Part shown: positions 44,132 through 54,944 of the stretch, in pieces
How the letters are laid out: every line of letters begins with the position of its first letter
Numbering within the stretch: the first letter of the stretch is position 1
Assembly: GCA_037042915.1 (NCBI GenBank)
Contig: CM073201.1
Location: 372,001 to 436,000 of the forward strand
Length of the DNA: 64,000 nucleotides
Direction: 5' to 3'
Source: Auricularia sp. M13
Taxonomy: Eukaryota; Basidiomycota; Agaricomycetes; Auriculariales; Auriculariaceae
Notes under the pieces: model-generated
The model's database searches: none
The model's input: the letters and a program-made list of their open reading frames with translations, nothing else
What the model was told of the DNA's origin: nothing
Program-made: the position numbers and the translations under genes

Positions 44132-44506
44132 GGTCTCTGCTGGAAAGAGAGTTCGAGCTCCGGCCTTGCAGTATGGACCAAATACTGGTCACCAAAGCCC
44201 GTTCGTCTCGCGCCGGCATGCCAGGCCACGAACTTCTTGCACTATCAATCGTGCACGACGCCGCCCAGGACGCCTCGCCGGTGCTGCAGTAGCCGCAGCC
44301 CGTCAGCTTGCTGCGCCGCCGCAAGACGCTCAACGGCGGGCGCGCGACGCCCACGCCCACACTACCCACCGCCCCGTCTACCGTGTCGCCTGCGCCTGCC
44401 AGCCCGCACGGGAACCGATATACGGCCACGCCCAGGTCAGTGCGCGCGCGTCACGCCGTCCATGTGTTGCTGACGGGGTCCGTAAATATTCACAAGGCTC
44501 AGCATG

Positions 44507-44979
44507 AGAACCTGACACTGCCCCCTGGTTCCAGGAGGATTCCAGGTGGAATTCCGGTGGAAAACCTGCTCCAGACAAAATATTTTCTAAGGGGTGAAAA
44601 ATTATGTTAGACATCAAAAATAAGGTTCAGAGATGCACAGCCGCCCCAGGAAACATGAAAACGTTCTAGTAACCTAACCTAACCTAACCTAACCTAACCC
44701 CTAACCTAACCTAACCTAACCTAACTCCTAACCTAACCTAACCTAACCTAACCTAACCTAACACTTAATCACAGTTTTTGATGAATTTCCACATTGTTTC
44801 CAGTGGAATTCCACCGGAATTCGGCCATTCTGGCCCATCCGATCCAACGGTCCAGTGGAATTCCACCCAAATTCCACCTGAGGGGGTATACCATCAAAAT
44901 ATGATGGATTTGACATTCTGACACTTTTTTTGCATAGTTGCATTTTTCCACCTGGAATTGGGGGGCACAGTCACTTACA
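44507..44979. mobile_element. Mutator-like MITE (473 bp) with telomere-like core
   Basis: The element is flanked by perfect 10-bp direct repeats GCTCAGCATG (44497-44506 and 44980-44989), the length range of Mutator-like target duplications. The ends are imperfectly inverted: tgacactgccccc on the left against tgactgtgccccc (reverse complement of the right end), followed on each side by ttccagg/ggaattcca motifs. The interior is AT-rich and holds a CCTAA array. There is no transposase. Both flanks are GC-rich and Ser/Pro/Arg-coding in some frames, so it may sit in an intron or exon of an unidentified plus-strand gene. Confidence 0.65.
44671..44762. repeat. Interstitial CCTAA (TTAGG-type) array, about 92 bp
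   Basis: About 18 tandem CCTAA units are interrupted by one CCCCTAA and one CTCCTAA. The unit is close to, but one base shorter than, the TTAGGG telomere repeat usual in basidiomycetes. It lies wholly inside the MITE at 44507-44979. Confidence 0.85.
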
Positions 44980-45398
44980 GCTCAGCATGGACCTTCCCCG
45001 AGCGAAATCGCCCCACCCGACCCCGCGCATTGTCCCCGCGAGCAACCCGCTGCCGCACATTGCGCGCTGGCCGCTATCCTCCGTCGTGCCCGCGCTGCCG
45101 AGCGACGAGCGCTCGTGCTCACGGTGCGCGCCCACACGCCGCAGCAGCGTCACGTCGACGTCCGCTGCGTGCGGCACGTATCGTCTCGCCCACCCTCACC
45201 CGCATACCCGCGCGGCGCCGCCATATGGCATCGCGCGCCCTCTCCGCTGTCCGTCCAGGCCCACGCGCCGCGGCAGCGTCCCGTCGACGTCCGTCCATCG
45301 GCGGCGGCTGCAGCGCGTTCCGTAGATATATCGAGATATATATATATTTTTTTTGATTCTAAAACAAAACTGCTCAGCTGGGCACCTATAGAACAGTT

Positions 45399-45443
45399 AG
45401 AGATATATCTCCGGTGTTCTACAGAACACTGGAGATTATCTCT
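45399..45443. repeat. Imperfect hairpin palindrome
   Basis: agagatatatctcc...gtgttct pairs with agaacac...ggagattatctct, giving a stem of about 20 bp with few mismatches and a very short loop. Upstream is a gatatat/poly-T tract (45325-45356). Confidence 0.5.
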
Positions 45444-45459
45444 AGTGACTGAGAGTGTT

Positions 45460-45651
45460 GAATGGCCGCAGAGCACGAGGCTTTTCGCGCCTGACTTCAC
45501 ATCACGCGTCGACACATTCACGATCCACCGGGGGCTCGTGAGCCTCGTGCCCATCGTGCCGGAGCTGCCCAACTGCGAGACGCTCAACATTGTGTGGGAG
45601 AACAGGTCGATCGATATCGACGTCCCGCCGCCGGCGGGAAAACGGGTTTGA
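45460..45651 (+). other. Open segment, possible exon remnant
   Basis: The frame reads SRVDTFTIHRGLVSLVPIVP and ends PPPAGKRV with a stop at 45649-45651. It looks protein-like but has no recognisable domain and no clear upstream partner. Confidence 0.25.
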
Positions 45652-46208
45652 AATTAAACGTGTGCTCGTTCAAGTTTGATCACTCTCGCCGGTTGACAAA
45701 GTAGAAGGTCTTATTTTCACTCGCACAAGCACAGAAAGGGATCAAATGTTGAAAACATGATGTTCTCCGGCCGCAAAGCACTTTTTAGGGCGGCTTGCCC
45801 GTTCGGAACTATTTGATACTAGTGGCAACTGTTTCATGGCCTTGGTCATTGTGCAAAGATCCTCATGAGATGAAAGGTGGAATAAATCTAGTCAAATGTC
45901 ACCGAAACTTTTGAACTGGACCAGAGTTACCGCCAGCCATTTGAAGTGCACTGCGCCGTGAGGACGCGTGAGGCTCGGTGTTGCTTCGTATCTATATAAA
46001 ATTTGTAAATTAGCTTGTCCGCATGTCAAGACGAGTTGTAGCAAAGCTCAGCGTCAGCTGCATGCGATGGGATAGGCTTGGATCATCACAATGCTTCAGC
46101 GGTGACGCGCTGCAAGTGACGAGCCGAATGTATCGGCAAATTGTAACACTACGAGATGGAGACATCGGCCAATAATTATATATCTCATATGGCTGCTACC
46201 ATCTCCTT
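45652..46208. other. Intergenic, no supported gene
   Basis: No supported coding sequence. The interval ends at the TCCTT target duplication (46204-46208) of the LTR element. Confidence 0.4.
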
Positions 46209-46392
46209 TGTTAGCATTATGATCCGTTAGTATGTTTCCGCTCCGCATGCTCATACGGCAGTCTCTGTTTGCCATTGTTTCCCATCTGGTTGTCCGGTCC
46301 CGTCTCGTGTACCTTAGGCATACGGACAACCAGAATACACTCTGGCTTTGCTCTATCCGCGTATCCCCGACTCGGAAGCAAGGATTCTAACA
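46209..46392 (+). repeat. Left LTR (184 bp)
   Basis: Same sequence as 51830-52013 as far as I can read, with TG...CA ends and a 6-bp terminal inverted repeat TGTTAG/CTAACA. Confidence 0.88.
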
Positions 46393-46469
46393 CAACCAGA
46401 TCACGGTGAACGTGGTTCCCGTTCATCAAAACCACGACGACGGCGACTTGCGCAGGCTGGTGCCCGCGG

Positions 46470-49400
46470 TAGCGCTCAGTTATTTACTGTTTGTTAGTAA
46501 CAAAGTTACTAACATGTGTGTTAATAACACGTTAGTAACTTGGGCCTCGCCGGGCGACCATGTTATTAACACTCAATATGTAACTTCTGCATAGGCTCTA
46601 GATAGACTTCCAGGATTACTCATTACTATAACAGTGGAACAATCCCAGTTAAATGGTAATCACACTGATATGATTGTCGCATCGTGATACTTCCGACCTT
46701 TCAGCCGCAACCGCCATGACCGTTCAGAACGACTACAGTCTTCCAACAGGACTATCTGGCGCTGACAGACTCGGTTACCTGCTGCTTCTCCTCCAAAGCC
46801 TACCGCCTCGCCACATCCCATTGGGCTCACGGCGTTACAATTTTTCGCGCTTCTGTGTCAGTGACGACGATGTTGAATTAACGGGGTCACAGCAAGGCGC
46901 CCTTAACCGCGCTCTTGAAATCGCATTTGGGGATCGTTCTCGTGGCCCTGTACAGTTCAAAGAGCGAGGGCCTGGGCTAGAGGCGGTTGTCGAGGTGTTG
47001 CAGCGATACATCTCAGGAGACACGGGCGAGAACGTCTTGCTGTGGAAATGGGTCGAAGATCTTTCCATTGCCTGCGCAGCAGCATACATGAAGGCGGAGA
47101 AGCCTGTGAGCCTTTTATATTCCTAGCTATGTCTACTGACGCATTTTTAGTTGCCCAGCCCAAAGCGGCAGACGAAGCGCACCATTGGGGCTCTTTGCAG
47201 TGCTGCAGAAGAAGTAGACAGTGAGCTTGGTGACCCAAAGCGTCCGGCCTCGAAAAAGGCGAAGTCCAGCAATGTAATCGCGGATTCGGACGACGAATAC
47301 GAGGCCATGTCCCTTTGCGAGTCGGACGGCGCCGCGACCGCGTCAGTGCCAGCAGATAGCAGCGACGACTGTGCAATACACGAGATCAGCAGCGATAGCG
47401 ACGGCGGGGGAACAGCAGAGCACACCAGGATAGTGAAGAAGAAGCCCGTCAATGCGCTGTTGCAATTGCGCGATGGTAGCAAGTCGAAACCGACGGGCGT
47501 CCGGGCGCCAACAGCGAAGAAACCTACAGCCAAGGAAGCTGCCCTCGCAGCAGCTGGGGACCAGGTGACAGCAAAGAAGGTCAGTATCCCGCAGCAGTAT
47601 GGCGTGTCCACGCACCAGACCTAAGTCTTGTTACAGTGGAATTGGCCACCGGACGACCTGCGCGATGACCCGCTACCGCCGCGCGTTCCTGGCACAGGTG
47701 GTCAGCCCCGGGATGAGCTCGCGCATGAGCTGGCCATTCGCTGCTTCACCATCTCGACTGGTGCCCTCCGCTTTCGTTGTTCGCAGCCTGGCTGCACGGC
47801 ATCGTGGTCGCGGCACCTGCAGCCCAAGCGCGTCATCAATCATGCGATAAACGAATGCGCGGGCATCTCAGCGGAGCTGAAGGAACTGGCCCGCCGATAC
47901 AGTGCATCGTCATCTGCAACGGCACAGGTCGAAGCGCTCGACGCGGAAGCGGGCGAGGTGGATGACCAGCCATCGCAAGGCGGTGTTGACGGCTCCGTCC
48001 TGGCGATGGCACGAGCAGGCGGGAAGCAAGCCTTGCAGCTCCGCTGGTGTCAGAAACTTGTCACCCTTATTTGCGATGCCGGCCTTCCTTCTGCGATCCT
48101 CGACCGGGCGAGCTGGAAGGAGTTTATTCTAACCGCTAACCGCGCGCTTGACCCCATCAGTGCCTCGACATTTGCCAACAACTGGCTGGTTGCCGAAGCA
48201 GCGCACGCTCTTGAAGATTCATATACCAGACTGAGAAAGCTCACTAATCTCACGATCTCTTACGATGGCGGAACAACCAGATTGGTCCAATCGGTATACA
48301 CTGTCCACGTCACAGAACCGGAATCGCGGTGTGCACATCTCATGGCCGGTGACGAGCAGTCCGGGGTGTCGCACACTGGACGGCATATCGCTGATGTGGT
48401 AGAAAAGGTGCGTTGAACATGCTCTGACCATTGCCACCGCTCATGTACCTGTAGGTCATGAAGGCTGTTGGCGTCGAACGCTTTGCACTGGCCATGTCGG
48501 ACAACACGGGGGCAACGAGGGTTGCCCGTGAGCTTCTCATGAAAGACTATCCCACGCTTTCAGCGCTCCCGGACCCGACGCACCACCTGAACAACACCGT
48601 TGCCGACATTTGTAGCCTGGCCTATTTCGATACGGTAGGTGGCTTCTACAGTTTATCTGTTGATGAGCCCTCATGCTTCCGCTAGATGGTTGGATCTTTG
48701 CGACAGCTGGTTCGGTACTTTCGGTCATCTTCATTTGCTGCACAACATCTACGCTCGCAGCGCATGCTTGATGGGAAGACCCGCGGACTCCAGAAGAACA
48801 ACAAAACTCGCTTTGCCCTCATCACTAGACTGGGTAACTCAGTCTTGTATAATCTCGACTCCATCAAGAGCCTCGTCGACAACAAAATAATACTCATCAC
48901 TCCAAAGGTGAATACTACAGTATTACAGGTGTCCTACCGTTATTCACTTCTTCAGGAGCGGCGGGCATACGCATTCCTGTGCAACGAGCAGCGTTTTGGC
49001 GAATTCCGCATCCACCTTCGGCAAATGCTTGCGGTGACGATCCCAATATCGAAGGCTCTCAAGTGCCTCGAGTCACCGCAATGTAATCCCGGCGACACGT
49101 ATAAGTTCTGGCTTGCCATAATGGCCACCGTTGCCGACCTCTTCGACGCTAACGACGAAGGACTCGGACTACCGGACGGTGTCATCAAGAACATCCGGCG
49201 CATCTTGAACAAACGCTACACCGAGATGCTTGGCGGCGCTGGCGGGCTCCTCATCAAAGCAGCGCTGTTTGTTGACCCAGGTCAGCCATAATCCAGCACA
49301 CAGATTAGTTATTTACTAACAAATCTTAAGCCTGGATTGCGTCGTCACTCTGGCGCACGCAAAATCCGAACCCGCTCGCAACGGGACGACGTCAAGCACA

Positions 49401-50540
49401 GCTCGCGCTTGAATCGGCAGAGGAGGATGCGGACCTACGAGCGGCGATTCCAAGCTACGCAGAGATCGGAGCGTTCCTCGGCGACATGCTGAAGAGTCAT
49501 TTGCAGGGCATGGCGCCCGAAAAGGTTGCGTGGTTTGGGGGAGCAACAGGCATCCATGATGCCTTCCGTGCTCAATACACGGCTTATGTTCGACAGACCT
49601 ACCCGTTCGCTCGCGCCGCCCCGCATGGTGCTTTGCAGTACTGGAAGAACCTCTGCAACCTGCCTGATGCCAACCTACTTTCGGTGCGTCTTGCTCCCCA
49701 AACACAGTCTTTCTCATGTGCAAGCAGATCGTAGCTATCAAATTGCTCTCGATGGTGGGCAACTCAATGGCCGAGGAGCGGTCAATGTCCAATTTCACCT
49801 GGCTCAACACGGCGTCGCGCGGCTCCATGAAAACGCGAACGTTGGTTCAATACACTCAAGTTAAGCAGTACAACGAACGGAAGAAGGATAACAAAATTGT
49901 AGGTGGTCCGCTCTCCGTCTCTCCCATCTCACACCATCTGCGGATAGAATCCAGCACCAACGGTGCTCAAGTTCCGTGAGCTGGCAGCGCACATTCGCTC
50001 GGACATTCTCGGTGTCGAGCAGGAACCCAACGAGTCCGAGCCTCCCGCGCAGGACGCAATTCAGGAGAGCACAGCCTCTATCGGCGGAACTCAAGGCACT
50101 CGCAGCGATGGCGACGGCGACGATGGCAACATCGACGATGTCTTCGAAGAGCTCGGTCGTGCCACGTGGACGCCGAATTGGCCAAGCAAGTCGACATTCC
50201 CGACAACGAGTTCTATCCTGCAACTGCTGACGGAGTTAATCTTCTCTCAACTCGCTTGCGCGACCTTCTGAGCGACGTACCGTTGACAGAGTCTGGCACA
50301 AGCACTTCGGCTTCTACAACTGCTCCGCCACCCCGTTCTGCACCGCCTTCGGTGGATTTCAATGTTGCAGACATTGACTTTGGCTTTTAATTGTTGAGCT
50401 CTTATATATTATTTATGCTATGGTGCCCATATGTTATCCAGTTATCAGCAGTTAGTAACAAAGTTACTAACACGGTGTTAGTAACACACCGTGTTATTAA
50501 CAGGTTAGGTTGCTCGTGCGAGCAAACTAACTGAGCGCTA
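46470..50540 (+). mobile_element. Autonomous-type hAT transposon (4071 bp)
   Basis: Terminal inverted repeats TAGCGCTCAGTTA (13 bp, exact) are bounded by perfect 8-bp target duplications GCCCGCGG (46462-46469, 50541-50548). Sub-terminal palindrome gttagtaacaaagttactaac occurs at 46493-46513 and again at 50451-50471. The target is one of the GCCCGCGG units in the leader repeats of the host retrotransposon, so the hAT arrived after the LTR element. It carries one intron-containing transposase gene. Confidence 0.9.
46716..50390 (+). CDS. hAT transposase
   Basis: Nine exons: 46716-47105, 47151-47579, 47637-48407, 48455-48634, 48686-48907, 48956-49280, 49331-49683, 49728-49898 and from 49972. The start ATG has a good context (ccgccATGacc). 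Exon 3 holds a BED-like zinc finger (C-S-Q-P-G-C-T-A-S-W-S-R-H-L, then H-A-I-N-E-C) and DUF659-like sequence (LTISYDGGT). Exon 4 holds AMSDNTGATRVARELL and DPTHHLNN; exons 7-8 hold the C-terminal hAT dimerisation region (LQYWKNLCNLPDANLLS, GNSMAEERSMSNFTW). In exon 9 the acidic frame ending DDVFEELGRAT must shift near 50160 to reach the tail ending NVADIDFGF (50390). Unshifted, it stops at 50271. The conserved core is not affected. Confidence 0.85.
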
Positions 50541-50559
50541 GCCCGCGGCCGTCACATGG

Positions 50560-50662
50560 GCGTCTTGCGCTGGCTGGTGCCCGCGGCCCATTGGGTGTCT
50601 TGCGCTGGCTGGTGCCCGCGGCCCACCCCAGGTGTCTTGCGCTGGCTGGTGCCCGCGACCTG
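50560..50662. repeat. Leader tandem repeat of the retrotransposon (3 units, about 34 bp)
   Basis: Three copies of gtcttgcgctggctggtgcc followed by cgcggccca or a variant lie just upstream of gag. A fourth, diverged unit (46446-46469) was separated from them by the hAT insertion. Confidence 0.7.
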
Positions 50663-50798
50663 GTTTACGATGTTGCCGGTCTGGTGATCCGACATCCGCA
50701 GCACGGTTAACGTGGCACGATTCCGGGATCTCCCGCCGACCTTCTTTCCCATCTTTTCTCCTCTCCACCGCACCCGCCGTTTCCTCGTGCCCCGCATC

Positions 50799-51788
50799 AT
50801 GTCCGTCGCCCCGAACCCCTATGTTCCGAACATCACGAAGCTGGACTCGTCCAACTACGAGGGCTGGCGCAAGGCGATCACCGGCATCCTGGCCGCTCTC
50901 CGACTCTGGCCGCACGTCACCGGCGATGCCGCCGTCACCGACTACGCTTCTGTTGAGGAATACAACGCCGCCGCACTCCGCTGCTATTCTACCATCATCA
51001 ACACAATCGACTATTCACAGTACGGTCTTGTGCATGAAAACGACACGGCTCGTCTGCTTTGGAAGCGACTTGAGACGTATTTCCGCCCGCGCGGCTTTGG
51101 CACCCGACTCGTCATGCGGCGCAACTTCTTCAAGATGCGCAAGTCACCCGACGAGTCTATGGTCCAGTGGATCGGGCGTGTCGACCAGACTGTCGAACGC
51201 CTTCGCGGCATCGGTGCCGTTGTTCCTGACGACGACATTATGGTCGTGCTCATCGAGGGTCTGCCCAAGGACTACGACACGATCATCGCCGCGCTGGACA
51301 CTGTCCCCGACACCCTGCTTACGGTCGCTTTTGTCAAGAGCCGCCTTGTCAACGAGCACTCGCGTCTCGCCGGAGCTGTCGATGACGAGGCCGAGCTTGC
51401 TGAGCGTGAGGAGGCTAGGGCTATGGCATCGTATCGCAGGGGAGCTGGCACGTCTCGCGGTGGATTTGGCGCACCTCGTGGAGGAGCCCGTCGCGCTCCA
51501 GCTCGTCGTCCTGCTGCTGGTCCTTCGCAGAATGCGCGGTCGACGGAATGCCACCGTTGCGGACGCCCAGGACACATTGCCGCAGACTGCAGGACAATTA
51601 TGGAAGGCGACCGCTATGCTTCGGATGACGATGACCCACCTGCGCGTGCTGCTGCTGCTTTCGGTTTTCTCGACGAGGCCGACCTTCAACTTATCAGTTC
51701 CGCGCCCGTCGGCTTCGCGACACCTGCTCTCTCTGCTCCGTCCGCTCCCACTGTGAGCAATGGTGACCTCGAGTGTTTTGGACGTTAG
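50799..51788 (+). CDS. gag: Copia-type Gag protein (329 aa)
   Basis: The frame from MSVAPNPYVPN contains KLDSSNYEGWRKAITGILAA, the usual start of Copia Gag proteins, then a long helical capsid-like region with RRNFFKMRKSPDESMVQWIG. A zinc knuckle C-H-R-C-G-R-P-G-H-I-A-A-D-C (C-x2-C-x4-H-x4-C) follows after an Arg/Gly/Ala-rich stretch. Gag packages element RNA into particles. An in-frame ATG at 50712 would add 29 residues; the chosen start fits family members better. No pol frame follows: the stop is 41 bp before the right LTR. Confidence 0.85.
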   Translation: MSVAPNPYVPNITKLDSSNYEGWRKAITGILAALRLWPHVTGDAAVTDYASVEEYNAAALRCYSTIINTIDYSQYGLVHENDTARLLWKRLETYFRPRGFGTRLVMRRNFFKMRKSPDESMVQWIGRVDQTVERLRGIGAVVPDDDIMVVLIEGLPKDYDTIIAALDTVPDTLLTVAFVKSRLVNEHSRLAGAVDDEAELAEREEARAMASYRRGAGTSRGGFGAPRGGARRAPARRPAAGPSQNARSTECHRCGRPGHIAADCRTIMEGDRYASDDDDPPARAAAAFGFLDEADLQLISSAPVGFATPALSAPSAPTVSNGDLECFGR

Positions 51789-51829
51789 GCTGGCTTCTGG
51801 GGGAGCACGCTCTGCAGAAACAGGGGGAG

Positions 51830-52013
51830 TGTTAGCATTATGATCCGTTAGTATGTTTCCGCTCCGCATGCTCATACGGCAGTCTCTGTTTGCCATTGTT
51901 TCCCATCTGGTTGTCCGGTCCCGTCTCGTGTACCTTAGGCATACGGACAACCAGAATACACTCTGGCTTTGCTCTATCCGCGTATCCCCGACTCGGAAGC
52001 AAGGATTCTAACA
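51830..52013 (+). repeat. Right LTR (184 bp)
   Basis: See the left LTR; preceded by the polypurine tract and followed by the TCCTT target duplication. Confidence 0.88.
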
Positions 52014-53930
52014 TCCTTTTGAAGGTGGAAAGCAAGAAATACCTACACTGATCAACGATCAACCTCTTGAACCTGGCGGACGTCAAGCCGGCGGCCGGTA
52101 CGGGCCGAAGGGACTTGTCTTCACCGACTCCTTAATAGGTTAGACGAAGTCTTACCTTTTAAGGTAATTCGGTTTTCCTGGGGGGGTCTCTCGTTGCAAC
52201 AGTGAAAAATCCCGGTCCGACTGCCGGTCCAATGGGATTTCAAGAACTGCCTCCGATCAGCCTCCCTTTTTGGAAACTCACCTTTAAATGCACTCTCCTG
52301 CGCAGACTCAGCCGCCTCACTTTTCAATTTTGTCACCGCAGCTCGCGCAAAACTACATGTGGACGTCTCAACCGCTTTTTGTAGCCTTATGCTATGTTGC
52401 CTTGTATCATTCGGATGATAACCATTTCCTCGCGCTTGTCGCGCCACGGCTTCACTTGCCATCATTTTTTTAGCGTCAGTCGGTATGCGTGAGCGTGCTC
52501 GCGTATGGACAGCTCTTATAGTACGGCCAATAGCCGCATTTCGTTGTCAGTATCGTTGCGGACGCGCGCTTGTGCACCCCGCTGCAATTTTGAGAAGAAC
52601 TCTTATCCTTCGATTCCACGAGTTCCAGCTGCCCGTACGTCGATCCAGCTTTTGTGTTACATATTTGTTGGCTTCCCAAAACGACAGATACGGTCTGGCA
52701 AACTCGGCGCAGAGCAGCGGAGTTTGCAGTGCGCATCCGAGTTCAACGTTCATGTTGGCCGTTCAACGGCGCTATCCTTGAAGCTTGATCCACGCCTGTC
52801 CATGCTTCGAGGCTACACTGCACGAGTCGATATGCGCTGTACGTTTGATGTCTATATGCCCTCCTGCAAGCGACCTGATCTTCTCTTTTCCTTTTCTTTT
52901 CCTCGCCCTGGGCCTCTTGGCATCGTTGTTCATGCGCATGCGCTTTATGCCGTTGCGCTGCACTTTCTGCGTGTCTACTGCTCCTGTTCTGCTTCTGCTT
53001 CACGGCGCCAGTCACAGCCTTTCTGCCTGCGATTGGAAACACCCGCCGTCATTCGGCGGCGCTCAATGTCTGCGTACTTTGACCATATACAGGTTCATTC
53101 TTCCGGAGCACTGTCCGACATTGCAAAACCCTCGTGTCATTCTCTGGAGACTTTGATAACGCTATGCCCGCGCCTCGTCGACCTGACCGTGCGATGTGCT
53201 GAAAACCAAGACCCCGCCTGTAATCCCCTCTCGATCTTGATCCCCGTTCCCAGCACCCTCGCCTCCCTGCGTCTATCGAACGTCTTGTTCAGAGCATCAA
53301 TTATTACGGCTCATTGCAATGCTATGCCGGGAGAACGTTCAAGTTCCTCAGTCTTTCGCTATACACCACATTGCTCAAACCATGCGAGTTCTCGCACGCT
53401 CCCACTGCCGGCCCTGGAGAATGGAGTCGGACGCATTGTTCACAGTGGAGCTGCAGACCTGCCACGACGCGCTCGACGAGCTAAGCATGCATATTACCCT
53501 CGCACACCCCCTCGCCGCCGTGCTCTTCAGCAGGCTCGATCCGATGCTGCTATTGCGCCTCGTGTTGCTGAGTCTCGCAGACAACACACACCTCCTGCAC
53601 ATCGTCGTGTACGAGGAGCCTTCCAGTCGGGTCAAGGGGACTCTGATGCACACAGCTCGAAAGGCGTCGCTAGAGCGTGGCGCCGCGCCGGCGAGCCGGC
53701 TCTCCAGCGCTACTTCCTGTTCAACACAGCGCTCCTGCGACTCTATCTCTCAGACGTTATCACCTTGAACCATACATATTGCATATTCCCTATGTCAGTG
53801 CGCGCCGCGCAGTCGTGAAGTTTTCAGCAATCGAGAAGTACTCAGGCCGGGGATTTGACATGATGCACTAGTCGGCCAGCAGCGTTCTCACAGACTCGTT
53901 GGAGCCTGCTTCACATCGCTGGGTGGGAGA
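52014..53930 (+). other. Possible decayed F-box/leucine-repeat-like gene
   Basis: Leucine-rich segments in differing frames recall F-box/LRR proteins of this clade: LRTLTIYRFILPEHCP near 53080, ETLITLCPRLVDLTV near 53150, PVPSTLASLRLSNVLF near 53245, and HITLAHPLAAVLFSRLDP near 53490. I cannot find splices that join them and no F-box is visible at the 5' end. A 437-codon frame crossing the region (52505-53818) only partly follows these segments. A decayed gene is more likely than an intact one. Confidence 0.3.
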
Positions 53931-54820
53931 CGCTAAGTGTTGGTCCGTACACCGCGAAATTTCTCTCGTTATCGCGGATGTCTATCTGTACTCCGGCAGA
54001 CCGACATCATGGACATCGAGTCGGGCTACGAGTACGGGATAAACAGCTTTGGGCTCGACTGCCAGTCCGCTCAGAACCCGACGAATCCAGAAGAGTTAGT
54101 TTGGTTGCCAACGCAGGACTGCAACCCAGCGTACACGACCCGCTGCTGTACTCTTATGCGTCCGGAGAGGAAAAATTTCACTAGGTACTTCGTTATCTTC
54201 ACAGACTCGCTGCATTATACGGCTAACCACAGATTCACACAGTCTAGATCCTCAGGGGGCAAGTAGCCGTGTTGACCACCTCCTCCAGACTCCAGTTTGC
54301 GGGAAACCGAACTTATTGAAAGCTCGCTCAATACCAATATACTGTACCCATCATTTTTTTGGCTAATGTGTCCAAATACATATCGATATCCTTTGCATGA
54401 GATCCTAGGCGTTCCTCCGTTGCAAGGAGTCGGTGACTGCCGCGAATCCAGCGGCGCTACGATTTTTTCCTCTTCCTCGTCTCGTCACTCGCACCGCGCG
54501 CCGCCATGGCCAGCTATTCGGGCCCGCAAGTCACTGGCTTAGTAACAGCGCGACTCGTGGCCCCGCTATGTTGTGTCTGAGGCGCTAGGCCCTGCCGTCC
54601 TGTCTCGTCTTCTGGCTTATCGCTGGTCGTGCTCGTTGCTCCACTCCACGTCTACCGACCTCGCTCTCTACACCGTCCTCTCTCTGCTCCTTCTGGGTCT
54701 TTACTGGCGCACACTCTGGTACCTTATGCTCTAGCTGCCACCGCTTCTATTCTGTCTCTTGACTGGCTGTGCTAATTCTGGTCGTTGGCTTGCGCTGTCT
54801 TCGGTTGCTACTAATCTTTT
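53931..54820. other. Intergenic, one unrecognised open segment
   Basis: A segment at 54009-54140 reads MDIESGYEYGINSFGLDCQS and looks protein-like but has no partner exons. The rest, especially 54540-54820, is pyrimidine-rich with no supported gene. Confidence 0.3.
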
Positions 54821-54944
54821 CTCAATATATAGACCCTTGATACCTGATTCCCCGAAACGGGCTCGCCTGGCAAGTGGCACACACAGTTAAGTCATCGTGC
54901 TCTTGAACACCAGTACTGTGCTAACAGTTTTTCTCCATAGAGAA

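Larger units (their letters stand above)
46209..52013 (+). mobile_element. Gag-only Copia-like LTR retrotransposon (TR-GAG type), interrupted by a hAT element
   Basis: Two 184-bp LTRs (46209-46392 and 51830-52013) start TGTTAG and end CTAACA and look identical. TCCTT target duplications flank the element (46204-46208, 52014-52018). A polypurine tract, cagaaacagggggag, lies directly before the right LTR. Removing the hAT insertion and one copy of its target duplication leaves about 1.73 kb, which codes only for a Gag protein. There is no protease, integrase or reverse transcriptase, so it must rely on proteins supplied in trans. Identical LTRs indicate recent insertion. Confidence 0.88.

Noticed and set aside
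44671-44762. Chromosome end or telomere fusion at the CCTAA array
   Set aside because: The array is inside an element with matching 10-bp target duplications, and ordinary sequence continues on both sides.
50632-51756. 374-codon frame overlapping gag in another phase
   Set aside because: Its composition is Ser/Pro/Arg-rich without domains, while the overlapping phase holds the Copia Gag motifs and zinc knuckle.
52505-53818. 437-codon plus-strand frame
   Set aside because: Leucine-repeat-like segments switch frame within it and the N-terminal half has no protein-like pattern, so it is not called as an intact gene.
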